From Cygnus atratus (Eukaryota; Chordata; Aves; Anseriformes; Anatidae): a DNA stretch of 64,000 bases. The stretch is from NCBI RefSeq assembly GCF_013377495.2, contig NC_066373.1, positions 3,972,975 through 4,036,974 on the forward strand, in the 5' to 3' direction. A program made the translations under genes and the position numbers. This document shows positions 1 to 12,320 of this stretch, in pieces. The notes beneath the pieces were generated by a model, which searched no databases, was not told where the DNA came from, and worked only from the letters and a program-made list of their open reading frames with translations. Within the stretch, counting starts at the first letter, position 1; each line of letters begins with the position of its first letter.

Positions 1-672
1 CTTGTCTCTGATAGCGTTGTTACCCACATTTGCTTCAGCAGGACAACCTGCTAGGAATTTTGTAGTGGAAGAAATGTGCTGCTCATGAACCAAAAACATT
101 TTGTGGGAATATATTTACTAGTCTTGACGGGAAGCCTGTCTCAGACCTCAGGTGGAATTTCATTAGTATATTAACCTTACTACAGAAGGAAACAAGGCAG
201 CTATCAGGGCACTTCTTTGCCAACTTAATCAGTCAGGATTCCTCTCATTGATGAGGACAAGAGGTTACTGTGTTCACAGAACACAAAGCTTTATTTGTGT
301 GTGCTTAATTTTTAAGCATATTCACATACCAAAGCAACCTGCCTTGCCTCCCTTTTGTTGTATCCAAGAATCTAAACATTTTCAAAATTTGAAACATTTT
401 CGTAAGGCAAAGAAACTGCATTGCCCTCAGCATTACGTTATAATTCTTTCTCCCTGCTCTACCCAGGTCTTGGACATTTTTACTAGTGTTATTATTGTTT
501 TGTCTGGGACCTAAGGATAGGTACTGAATTCTGTTCTGACAGCAAGATTTTTGGAGGCTTTATTCTTATAACTCTTCTAATACTGTTAATAAATCTGGTG
601 AAAGGTGACCATAATTTCAGCTGCCATGTCTGAGAATTGCCTATTTTAATTTTATTTTTGGCTTCTAAGCAG

Positions 673-746
673 TGCCAAAAATCCAATACAATGAAAGCAG
701 CAACAGCAGAGAACCCCCTTCACCTGAATTCTGGTCCAGTGCAGAG
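673..746 (+). other. Possible short exon (unconfirmed)
   Basis: A strong acceptor with a T-rich tract ('TTTTTGGCTTCTAAGCAG') and a strong donor (CAGAG|GTGAGC) flank 74 bp on the plus strand. One frame is open (contains NSSNSREPPSPEFW if read from the second base), but it also stays open for about 120 bp beyond the donor, so coding is not specifically indicated. It could equally be a non-coding RNA exon or a chance pair of sites. It lies on the opposite strand from the other candidates. Confidence 0.15.
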
Positions 747-3580
747 GTGAGCCTGAGAAAGCCAGAAAGTAAAGGTTGTGCAACAGCAAAAGAGTCAGCA
801 AAATACAAAAGCCTGGATGAAACCAGAAGGAAAAAATGTCAGCGATGCAAATCAAAGCAGAAAGGCAGGTGAAAAACAGGCATCGAGGCAGTCGAGTTAA
901 TAGGGACTCAGAAAAATCATGTTATCATTTGGTTGGAAAACCCATCAAATGTACTTGGCAGGAGAAATTTATTTAGATATAACTTCAGAAAATCCCACAA
1001 AGGATCCATTCTGACATGTGAATGCCTCACATTATCTGTGAACACACAGGTGGCTTTTGGATGCAACATGCTGCATAACAGATGCCTTTGCCAGTGTCTC
1101 AGGAGCCCCTCTTTGTGTATTCATATTGAGCCAAAATACTTTGACAATGCAAAAGATTTGGGAAAGGCTGCTTGGCTGATACTTATGTTGTGAAGCAAGC
1201 ATTTAAAACAGAAAATCAGGATTGTTTTCATTGTCTTTAGAGGATAGTTTAACTAGCTTACTGCTTACTGCTTTTATTCCCATAAAACCACTTAAAATAA
1301 TTGTGGAGACTGAACCATTGCAAAATAACCCTTGTTTATACATATGTATATTGACATCACTATCACTGTCCAATTTGGTCTTTGGTACAAATTTCATTAG
1401 CACAAAATGCATAAACACAAGTTTCAAACAGCAATCAATACTTCACTGATATACCATAAAGTGCTATATCATACATTTACATAAATGATTAAAACTCCTG
1501 TTTTGCTAATGCATGCAGACTTGGTGCAGTGCAGATAACAATGCTGCTTACATGTCATTTATTAGCACGGTCACCAGCACTGCAAAAGTTCAGTGTTAGG
1601 GTTGAAGGAACTGCAGCAATACAGAGCAATTAAGTAAGAACTGTTGCCTGGAATGACAGAGTTCTGCTCAAAGAAATGCAGTTTTTTTTTTTTTCTCCTT
1701 TTTGGGGATGAATGTGATTTTGAAAACAAATCAACCCCCTTTTCAGCTGTGTCTGCTTCTGTGCTCTAAGACCACTAGGCTTTAGTTTCCTGCAACAATT
1801 CTGTTGGAGGAACAATTCTGTGTTCATTTCAGTGATTTAAAGGTGTAAGGGAAGCGATGCTAGAAGCTAAGGAGCATTGTGCTTCTGGCTCGCAGAGACC
1901 TCTGTAAATTGAACTTTCCCATAGATAATGCAGAAATATTGTAATGATTATTGTGGGCTCGTGGTCCTTTAATTAAGGTGATGCAGGTAGGAATAGCTCA
2001 TATAGGACTTAAACTCCAGCTACCCAGAACTATAGTTCTTTGCATGTCTTTCAGCAGGATTTAGATTAGTTCCTTAAAAGCAAAGGAGTTTATCCATGTC
2101 CCCAGATTCAGAGCATTGCTCTGAAGTATTTGTAACCACTTCAGTATTTTCATTGCTATACCTCTGTTTTTCCAGTCTTTAGCAGAAATGCATTCTTATT
2201 TCCTATTTCTGGAGGGATGTTTGCTTATTTTCTTTCGACTGTCCTGGCATTTGGGAGGTTGAAACAAAAGGGCAGAGACCCACTGCAAGAGATTTTGCTT
2301 CACAGTGGTATAGTATGTTTTATTGCTGAATGATGAATACCAATTTAATTATACTTGGGAGCCCTGTTTGTGTTTTCTTTTGTTATGTCAGAACTGTGGA
2401 AATGAGTTTCAACTACAGTTAAAAAAATTGTTACAATACTACTATAAAATATAGAATTTCCAGTGTATCCAGCTTGTTCTACAGCCCTTCTAAATTGAAC
2501 TTAATTAGACTGCATGGCTCCTTTATTGTCAAAAATATAATACTTTTACAGTCACATGTGGGATGTGGTAATGCATTAAATCAGGAGATTTGTCAATATC
2601 TCTAAACAGTGTCCTAAGGTGCCCTTTGTTGAAGCTCATTTTAAACTAGTGTGAATAACTGCTGAGATGATAATATGCCTTTATCTATATTTAGGATATT
2701 TATTATGGAATAGAACCAAGGGTTTGCCATAAGACAAGAATTTTTCTACTTTAAGACTTCTGAGCAGTGTTTGTGTGCATAGATAGATAAATGAGTATGA
2801 TCACTATAAAATTTCTTTTGTGGCATGGGTGAAGAAGCTTCACATAGACACAATTTCCTTGAGTTTAGTTGTTCTGTAGAAATATTATACACAACATGTG
2901 TTTCTGGTAGAGGCTGGTGCATTTTCAAAGACTTCAGTGAGCTTCATCACTTAAAATTTGCAGAAAAAGATTGGCCTTATTTTGTGGAAAATAAAACAAA
3001 GCAAAACACATAAGAACCCAATGCAAAATTCCTTTAAGTTCACAGAAAGTTGTAGTGACCTCCATGGGCACTTTATGAAGCACTAGAATTATTCTTAATA
3101 CCTGCTTTTGAGTCATTTTATCTCTGTTGTTGCTGGTTCTTCCCGCACCCCCTTTAAACTTTAGGAAGCAATACTGGTATTGAAGTGATATTTCCTAAAA
3201 GTATGTGCTCTAGATGACAAAATGTCAGCAAGATTTTAAACAACAACGACAACAACAAAATAAAATGAAAGTGTATTTATTTTATCCTAAAGAAGTGGGA
3301 TGAGATGAAAAGCCCCATTGTCAGACACCGATTGGAGTAGTGAATTAAGAAGCAGCAGTATACTATTCAAATTCAGAGCATAATTCAATAAATACATACT
3401 GCATATTCACATTCCACAACTAGTAATTACAAACAGATGCAATCACCAGGTCTTTTTCAACATCTTTACAAACCTCACCGAACTGTTAAGGGACCTCAAA
3501 GAGGAGTTAATTGAGAAGTACGCCCACATCTCACGCTCTGCTCAAATGTGTGTGCTTTTAAAGCTCAGCACCCCTACCCC
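747..3580. other. Unique AT-rich sequence, no gene seen
   Basis: Apart from a short T run near 1681, I see no repeat, gene or RNA. Open frames up to 86 codons overlap on both strands and have low-complexity or stop-terminated translations typical of chance. Confidence 0.6.
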
Positions 3581-3598
3581 TAAATAAATAAATAAATA
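3581..3598. repeat. (TAAA)n short tandem repeat
   Basis: About four and a half TAAA units. Confidence 0.93.
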
Positions 3599-3693
3599 GA
3601 GAAATAGAAGTGTGTGGGCAGGCAGGATTTATATAGGGAGAGAATTCAAACTTCAGCATGTTTTCAATTATAGGAAAGAGACAACAATGTTAC

Positions 3694-3865
3694 CTTTTAA
3701 AACAGACTGGGCCTAGCTTGTCAGTCCCCGTCGCTTCCCATTGTGATGTGTAAACCGCAGCATAGAGGGTGCTAGGAGAGGTGACATAGTTACTCGGTGA
3801 TGCAGAGGTGTCAGAGCAGTCCCTGCAGCTGGGCTCTTCAGAAGTTATAGGACTAAGCAATGAAT
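3694..3865 (-). other. Possible internal coding exon (unconfirmed)
   Basis: A pyrimidine-rich acceptor ('TATTGTCTTCCTCAACAG') precedes 172 bp that are open in one frame on the minus strand, followed by an acceptable donor (AAAAG|GTAACA). The peptide is Ser/Thr/Pro-rich (LLSPITSEEPS, then SDTSASPSNYVTSPSTLYA), like an unstructured cytoplasmic or nuclear segment. Several CpGs lie within it, unusual for this window. It begins with two bases of a split codon and ends with two left over. I do not recognise the protein. It is the longest of the splice-flanked candidates, but open length alone is weak evidence. Confidence 0.24.
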
Positions 3866-5400
3866 CTGTTGAGGAAGACAATACGTGCAAAAGTAGGTTT
3901 CCTTTTTTTTCTTGGGTGTAATGATGTCATTTAGAAATGCCACATTTGCCTGATGTGTGGGAGTGGCAAACTCTATTCAAAGCTAAATATTATTTTCATA
4001 GATTTTAACAGCTTTTGAAACACAACTAACTTTCAGTTCCACCTGCAGTTTCCTTTCTGCACCCTCGGACAGCATCAAACAAGGAATTGTGATTACAAGA
4101 AATGTTCCTTTTTTTTTGTGATCGGTATAAAGGTTCATGTCACAAGAGGCATAATCTAAAATGTGGGGGAAGTCGTGGAATGAACAGCAAATCTTTTTGT
4201 GAATAAGCTCAAAGCGTTACAATAATTGACAATACATACTTCAAACAGAAGACATGGCGTGAAAATGTCTTTCATAGTATCAAATTAGTTATCACTTAAT
4301 GTTCCAAATATAAAGCAACCACGTACTCAGTAATGCCATTCTGTTTTCCTGCTTTAAGAATGGAGCAGCATAGCACTGTCTATCAGCAGCATGAGCAGAT
4401 ATCTCATGGAGCATGAGGAGTCTCAGATCCCTTGCTGTAAGGAGAAGGTAAAGATGTAGGAAGTCCTAGTGACTCTGAGCAGAGCAGGAGGGAATGATCT
4501 GGTGGGATTCAGGTTTTGGTTCAGTTTTCCTTCCTGAAAGTTTGGAAAGTTTGTAATTTCCTCATTGCTTTCTTGGCTCCAAAAAGGGCATGGCATTTTC
4601 CTCCCCGCCCACATGTTTGTTTGCTGCAGGATTGGTAAAAGTGGTAGGTAATAAAAGAGGGATTTATGGAACACAGATGGATAAAGCATTAGTAGAGGCA
4701 TCAGGAGCTCTGACACTGATTTATGGGACAAGTGACTTGGGGCCACATGCAGTAAACAGTTTGAACATTGTTCATAATCTTTAAATTACATCCCCAAACT
4801 ATTCTATCTGAATTCTGTAATCACCAGACTATGTTTTCTAGTGCTTCATTTCTGTGTTAATGAATCTTTAATACCTCTCTGCACAGGGGCCAGATTTAAG
4901 AGAACAGTTGGTGGGTATTTCTTTTCTGACAGTGTTTCCTCCTCTGAAAACTCCTCTTCCAGATCCTTTCCCAGTCCTCAGTATATAGGTGTTCTGGGAA
5001 AACTCCTTGAACTCAATCTCTGATAGAAATGGCTAGGGAGACCACACCAATTCAATCACAGGAATCATTGGCAGACATCTAATTTCTGATCATGCAAAGT
5101 TCCAAGTGGGAGCTGGTCCTAGGGCAGTGTCTTGAAATCTTTCATGGTAACATGCAAGACTGTATTTTTTTATTCTTCTCAAATCAGAGGTAAGGATAGT
5201 GTTAGAAACTTAGCGAGAGCTGGAACATAATGTATCTCAAAGGGATAAGCTACTCCCAATCAACTGATGAGCAGTATCATCACCCTATCTGCAAAGCAGA
5301 AGCAGTCTTGTTGCCAGGTTTCACTGAGTTCACAATTTTGCTTAATGCTGTTTGCAATCACAAGTTGCTCAGCCTGAACTAGGAGCAAGAAATCCATTCC

Positions 5401-5426
5401 TTTTTTTTTTTTTTTTTTAAAAAAAA
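5401..5426. repeat. T18 joined to A8
   Basis: A T run runs directly into an A run, a self-complementary arrangement. Confidence 0.95.
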
Positions 5427-7164
5427 GATTCTGCACCATATGCTGTGAAATACAATTTTTAGATACTCACGGAAATTTTGAGTAGAAACTGTATTACCTC
5501 TGGGATGGGTGGTCCTAAATGATGGGAGCATGAGTGTACTTTGTACTTAGGTACCTATATTCTGATTCAACCTTATTTTATAATCTTAAATAATTGGATC
5601 TAGTTTTTCTCCATGTTTTCAATGCTCATTTAACTTTGGAAAGCATTTCGTGGTCAATGGGTAGAATGTGTTTATTAAGCATGAAGTATCACTTTATTTA
5701 GTTGATGATTGACTTGAGGGCCATGTATAGCTTTATAGCAGAGCATAAAACAAAGCAGAGAGAAAGAAACTATCATTCAGATGAATCACAAATACAAAGA
5801 GGCCTGTCTGCAGCTGTTTTACGCTAGCTGTATGAAGTGCCCCCCATTATCTCTGGTAACAGGAAAAGAACCTGTTTTCTTCACATTTTTAAAATATAGC
5901 AGTCCCAGAGTCTCCTGTCTTCACCACAGGGATCTGGAATCCCAAAGTGGTTTCTGTATCAAGACTGTGTAGAGGAATCACATCCCTGTGAGAAAATTCC
6001 TGGTGGGACAGAAGGCAGCAATTGCTCACTGTGAGCAGGACCATTCTGGGGTGTCTGAGGCAGGTGGGACAGCCCTGAATCTCAGAGTTACCTGAAGGTC
6101 AGTCTGGGCCCATTTTAGAAAGATGAACTACGAGGGAGTTATTCTCCCTTGAGAATATTTTTTGGGTGATATTCACTAGACCAGCAAGAAAGATGAGAGA
6201 GTCTCCAGGATATTTATGGTGACGGCACATGGTCTGAATTCAAAATGGAGGACCAAATCAGCTATACAGCAAGCAAAATTCCCATGATTTGAATTTCTGT
6301 AGGACAGGTCCCAAAGGCTCTTTATTTAACATGTTTCTGAAATGACCAGCGATTGTGTTCTCATGCTGGCTGTGTGGCCACTGAACCAGCAGCTTTTAAT
6401 TTGCTACAGCTCATCTTTTCTAGTCAAATCTTCACATTCATCCAGCACACCAAAGTTTTCTCATTTCACTTTGTTTCCCTAAGTGCAGCCAGTCATAAGC
6501 TCACAGATGCAGACATACTCTTTTAAGGAACCCCCTACCTGTGCTGCTTCTGTATTCAACTAGATACAAGGGTCAGTAGTTTTCCGCACCACCATTTCTT
6601 TCTCATCTCTTTCTCTGCTTCTTTGAGCCTGGGCCAATTTTTCATTAAGGAGAGCTCAGCAGTAGAAAGAGCACATGTGGCAGCAAAAGCAGAGTGGCTT
6701 TTTCCATTTCCTACTGCCATGTGATTTTTTATTTTGAAATCTAAGCACAACATGTAGCATGCTGTTCTTCAACTCAATGAATTGGTAACTTGCTTCTCTG
6801 TATGTTGTCACCAGCAATCATGAACTAGGGCATGAACAAGGCAATCTCTCCTAATACTGTTCCTTTCTAGGCTAGGGTAACAGAAGCCCTAGATGAAAGA
6901 TTGTTCACATCCTTCTATTCAGACAGTCTCATAAAGTGATTTTCTTTGGAGAAAAAAAAAAATCAGTAAAATTTACACTTCCAGGATCCTGTCTAAACTC
7001 TGCAGTTTATTTCATGCCTCTAAGTCAGAATGGCATTAATCAAAATACCTGCCACTGAATTTCTAGCTGCTACTTTACTGGCTAATCTGGACTCCCTGAC
7101 ATGTTCACATGTGTAGGTTAAATGAAAGATTGCACAACAGGGCTTAAGTTGTCCTTGCAGACAC

Positions 7165-7166
<2 letters not shown>

Positions 7167-7201
<35 letters not shown>
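7167..7201. repeat. (TTA)n microsatellite
   Basis: About eleven uninterrupted TTA units. An overlapping plus-strand open frame with a run of leucines is an artefact of this repeat. Confidence 0.97.
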
Positions 7202-8780
7202 TCATTTTTCCCTGTTTGAGGCTGGTGAACAGTACATTCTTAACTGGGGACATTTCTTTCAAGTAATCAAGTGCCTGATTTGCAATTGGAGGGGCTGGAG
7301 TTTGAAGAAGGCTCTACAGGTATGGCCAGATGATCACAAGCAATCCAATTCAGAAGCAAGGCTGCCCATCTGCCAAGGGTGGTAATTTTCAACTAATGAG
7401 TGGTTATGTCTTAAGACACCCTAACTTGGTCTCTTGTGATCATCTGTGTACATTCTCGCTCTTGTTGGAGGTACAGTGTTGAACGCTTAATTAAATCCCA
7501 AGTCTCTTAAATATCAGGGAAGGAATTCTGCTCCCTTCTACAGTCTTTTGGCTTCACAGCCCCCAGTGCTGTAGACAAAGAACAAGGCTCTCGCTTAGCA
7601 CTTTCTTAGCACAAGAACAACAGTGGTTTATTGCAAGTGGCCACATTCAAATTCTAACATAAGAGTGGGGCGTGTCGAAATGCTATCTACAATCAGAAAA
7701 AGCATATCCAGAAAAAACGGTATTGTGGAGATGCTAAGCTGTATCAGGCTAGAAGGCAGCTCACAGGTAGAGCCTGAAAATCTGAAGAGGATAAATAGTC
7801 ATTTCAAAGCATCTCTCAAGTACTTCTCTTAGGCCTCCTGGAGAATCCCCTCCCAGAAGTAGGTGCTGCCATGGGAACAGAAAGAAAGAGCCCTTTAATA
7901 TTCTGTGCATTGAGTAGATTTGCTATCAATATGCTCTTAGGATGGTAGCGTTTCTGAGCTTAATGATTAAAGATGCAAAAGTATGGTGTTGTACTACCCA
8001 ATGAAAATTGGACCCTCCAGAGATTACAGATAAATGGCTAGATATCCCAGACCATAATTTGAGCAAGTTCCAGACCACTGACCAGAAGAAAATTCAACTA
8101 CTGAGCACAAAGACATGTTTGCAGCCATGAACACTATCTGACAGAGTAACTAGATTATATCAGAATTTGCTTACAGGCAAATGAAAGTAAATAAACCTGA
8201 AAAATTATCTTACAGTGTATGACTGTAGGTAGTGAAAAATACCACTCATGAAGAATTATTATACAAGCAAGAATTACCTTTCTGTCCCTAATCTGCTCTC
8301 AAGGCTTCCTTTTTGTCTTTAAAATAATAATAAAAAAAGAAGCTACTACCTTAATATTTCTTACATGTCAGCTCAGACCCCCTTGGGTTAATACATTCTG
8401 CAGTCTTGTTGTTTCCTTCTCATTAAGCTAAATGTTTTATGCAAATCATCTGACATAAAGCCAGACGACCAATCTAGTAAGGCTGTAATTCCATCTGATG
8501 AGTTCATTCAACTGAAATCTGTACTTAATTTCCATAATTATACTACCCTATTCTCATAATGTGAACTGATTGCTGCAAAAACACAAAATAACTAAAATGC
8601 ATTCAGATTTAAAATATGAAAATGATATGTCCCTTTGGGCACAAGAGTTATGTTTTACAAACAGTTTCTCTATTTTTTTTTTCTTCCACAAAATATCTCT
8701 TTATTTAAGGCTGTCTCAGCCTAATTTAAAGACTAATAAAATGATAAGAGCCATTTCTAGTGCAGTTTTGTCTTGATAGT

Positions 8781-8823
8781 GAAAAAAAAAAAGGAAGGGA
8801 GGAAAGGAGGAGGGGGAAAAGAA
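8781..8823 (+). repeat. 43-bp polypurine tract
   Basis: Only A and G over 43 bases, beginning with an A run and becoming GGA-rich. Such mirror-like purine tracts can form triplex DNA; no function is indicated. Confidence 0.93.
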
Positions 8824-11731
8824 CATTGAGAAAAAATGACACCGGGGCATTAACAATTATATTAATGTGTTATGCTCAGAAGCCTGAAGATTGGTATCTT
8901 CCTTGTCATGCAGCTTAAACTTAGAACAAACTGGCTGTGTTGTTGCTGACAAGTCTAAGTATCTTCTTAATTATAGAATCAGCCAAATTAAGTCACTGCT
9001 GCACCAATCAAGCTGTAAAAGAGCTAGCGTAGCTGCTTTTCACATGGCTTGAAAGAGATGACAAAGGTCTGAGCTTTCTTTTGGGAAAATCATGCTTTTC
9101 AAATATGTCTTGTTTGGTTGTCCAGAACCAGAATGGAAATCTGTGTTGCTAGCTTTGAATTGGATTTATTGTGGGCATTTGAAGGAATCTAGTCTAACAC
9201 AGAATGATATCTATTCAGCACGCTCTATCCAGCAGGCTCCCGAAGTATTCCAAAGTTTGAGCTCAGCATAACTCCCTAAAAGACTAAGTCATTGAGTTTC
9301 TAGAAAGCCAGGCTTTTTATCTTTTTCTGTTTGGTTCTATAACCATGGTCCAACTGAGAACAGCAGTTGCGATGTGTGACACTAAAAATGTGGAACAATA
9401 TTCAAAAAACCCAGTTCAAAGGGCAGGATGCAAAAGAGGCATTCAAAAAGGCTGACTGCCATTAACCAGACTGCATTACCAACCTCTGTTGGTGTGCAGT
9501 CCTTGCCATTAAAGAGATCCATGAACAACCTGCAAAATTAAACTTGTGGCTGTTACCCAAAGAATAAGTGCAAACTGATCAATACATCTCACACGTGCTA
9601 TGTGAAAAGGTACGCTGATATTCAGAAATATGTGCTTCTGTTTAATATAAAGCCTCTTATTGTTTTTGTTGTGTCCTGCATACAATAAAGCATTTTTTCC
9701 TTGTATTACTCAGAAAGGTAGTGGTTAATTTTTGTTTTGGGTCACTGACTCTGTCAGGTTCTGCTAGTTACCATATACTGCATGATCTTCCTTCTCCACT
9801 GTCGACTGAGGGTCCTTTAGTATATCACGATTTGTGACTGCCCATTTGTCTGTCATCTAGGATTTGTGTTACTGAGTAATTTTTCTGCACAGGGTAGATA
9901 CCCTTGACTGATAATCTCTCATTAGGCAGCAATGCTCAGCAATTCAGTTCTACTAATGATAATTGTAATACTGTACTTCAAAACACAGATTCTTTCTATG
10001 TAGGTGGAATAAGTATAAACGGTGGCTGTTTTATTTCTCTTATATTTTAATCACTCTTGTCTCAGATATTTCTTCTTCATCTAAACTTTTGTGTGTTGTA
10101 GTTGGTTTTAGGATTTGCTTGAACTCTGTGTGCTCTTAATTTGCAAGGAGCTGAAAAACAGAGTTTACTTTCTTGAAACTTTCCAGGGGTTCAGGTATGC
10201 AGTAGATGATGTTGCATATGATGGATGTTGAAACTGGTTAAATATGCCATGCTGCTGTGAGTATGAGCTATAATATTGCTTCAGGAATTCTATGGAATGG
10301 AGATAATTCTGTTGTTACCATGATGACCTTTCTAGGGAAAAAAGCAGAATCACATTATAGCTTTCTAATAAAAATAAGAACTAATCCTGTTAAATTCAAG
10401 CTCATCCAGCTAAATCACTTTAGCTTTCTCATACCCCTAGTTTAAATATCCTCAGCTGCCTTTCTTGAAATGACAAACACTCACAGATAAACAGCATCAG
10501 CCACTGCTGTGTAGGGAGAGGGGAGGCAGGCCGTCCGTCATCCTTTTCCAATAATGTTGAAATATGCAGGCTTACACCCATCTTTGGTCAGAGAGAAGTT
10601 CTTAGGGCACTTGCGTTTGTGAAGTGGCTAAAGAACTACAACACTGGATTTCTGTGCAGTTGCCTTAGCCTCCATTTAATGATTTGTTCTAAGAAGGTAT
10701 GTCTAGCTGAGCAGAGCTCCTTGCTGGGACACTCGCTGGTTATGCTTCAGAAGAAAGAGTGTCACTTACTTAATTGTCAGCATCACTTCCTGGAGCAACT
10801 GGTTATTCCAGAAGAATGAACTCTCTCTTACCCAATTAGCTTAATGGACTGGAAGTGTCTAAACCCAAATGCTCACACCAGCTAACTGAAAAGCTTTCTG
10901 TACTGAATACAAAGGTTGTTCATAGACTTATGGATTATTAAGTTTATACTTTGTAATCAGAACTCGGAAGAAAAGATTGTTTTGTAAGCCAAGTTCTATG
11001 AATTTTACAGTTGAAAGGAGTCCCTTTAAAAAACTAAATTGCACTTTATTTGGATGCAGGATAGAATGAAGAAGCTAATGAAGCAAATTTGAAAAGGGTG
11101 TCATTTGTTCTAAAAAGTGTTCGTCATTGTAGATTCCTCCATCTATTGGAGAAAATGACCTAATTTTACACAAGGTGAATCTAGTTCTGGAACTAGCAGT
11201 TTTGATTTGCATACACTGAATGAATCTACTTTTACCAGGCTTATTTGCATGAAGCAATTTGGATGCAGCTTGGTCATGAAAATACTCGTCTGTGTTTCAC
11301 TGGAGTTTTCTAACTGGTAAAGCTCAGTAATTATTTAATAGGAAATATAAGAATATTTTTCAGTGTCTGTGACTCCCTGGAATTTACCTTGAATTGATCT
11401 CAGTATGTTATTACAATAGTGATCACCAAATACACATCTTGGTGATTTCTCTCCTCCCTCTTATTTCTTCCACTCAAAATTACATTAAATCAAATGGATT
11501 GGTTTTATATTACATAAAATTTCCATGAATTTCAACATTGATTTGCATATCAATTGAGCAGATTTAACAATTAATAGTATTTTTATTGTGGTTGTAAGTA
11601 CAGAAGTCCTACCAATTTGACTTACTACAGGAGTATCACCACTTATTTTTATCTTGAATTCTCTTTTAATGAGATAGCTGTGAGTCACAGAACTCATTGG
11701 TTTATGCATCTGAGGAAAAGAGTAAACTTAC

Positions 11732-11809
11732 CTGCTGTGAGCACTCTATTGCCATTGCTAGATTCCTTCTAGTATCTCGTAGCTTGTTTACAGCTAGCTG
11801 TACAGTGCA
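11732..11809 (-). other. Possible internal coding exon (unconfirmed)
   Basis: The minus-strand donor is a full consensus match (CAG|GTAAGT). The 78 bp before it is open in one frame only, as 26 whole codons including NKLRDTRRNLAMA; the other two frames have stops. Two acceptors are available: 'GTTACAGCCTGCAG' (used here) or 'GCCTGTGTTACAG', which would move the edge to 11816 with a different start phase. The peptide is helix-like and not one I recognise. It sits 5' of the candidate at 3694-3865 in transcription order, but the phases need a further exon between them. Confidence 0.2.
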
Positions 11810-12250
11810 CTGCAGGCTGTAACACAGGCACACCCAAGATTGTTTTGCTAGTACAACTTCTCAGTATAGTGATACTAAATCTGGCAGATAAAGCACTATA
11901 GCTGCACGTCTGTTGCTGGAAATACCTCTTCCTTATTACGCCAATTTACAAAATGCCCAGTTAAAGTAATATCCAATATTTAATAACAGAAGATGTGGGT
12001 CTTACGTCTTAGCTGCAGATCTAAATATCAGACCTTGAGAGAAGAGAGAATTGATAAGTCATTGAGAAAATGACTCAGAAAAGGATTTTCAGAGTGACTG
12101 TTCACTGCCTTCAAGCAGGCAGTTCCCTAAGCAGAGCCTTCCCACTGAGGATGCCTTGAGCTATTCGCAACTCATTGTAAACCTAAGATGATAAAAGACC
12201 AAAACTCAATTGGCTTATGGAGACACGCAGGCAAGTTACTTCATTTTCTT

Positions 12251-12320
12251 GGCCCCAATTCAGCAAAGCAGTTAAGCATGTGCTTCTGCATCATTAGAGT
12301 CCAATGGTGCTTTAAACCCA
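12251..12320 (+). repeat. Ancient amniote interspersed repeat remnant
   Basis: The stretch 'GGCCCCAATTCAGCAAAGCA' continuing 'GTTAAGCATGTGCTT' matches my memory of a palindromic, MITE-like repeat that is abundant in turtle and crocodilian genomes and survives in diverged copies in birds. Typical copies continue to a 'CCCATTGACTTCAATGGG' centre and then the inverted half. Here only the left half is clear, with 'AGTCCAATGGTGCTTTAAA' as a possible degenerate continuation. Confidence 0.5.

Larger units (their letters stand above)
3866..11731. other. Unique AT-rich sequence, no gene seen
   Basis: It holds only the simple repeats listed separately. The longest frame (107 codons, minus strand, 4423-4746) has no recognisable domain. 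Homeodomain-like AT blocks and a blend of non-repetitive motifs around 8856-9060 suggest a possible conserved non-coding element, by impression only. Confidence 0.55.

Noticed and set aside
7122..7385. Leucine-run open frame resembling a signal peptide
   Set aside because: The leucines are encoded by the (TTA)n microsatellite.
9480..9529. 50-bp minus-strand stretch between 'TTTAATTTTGCAG' and G|GTAATG, phase-compatible with 3694-3865
   Set aside because: Too short for its open frame to mean anything, and the donor is only moderate. Mentioned in the exon finding only.
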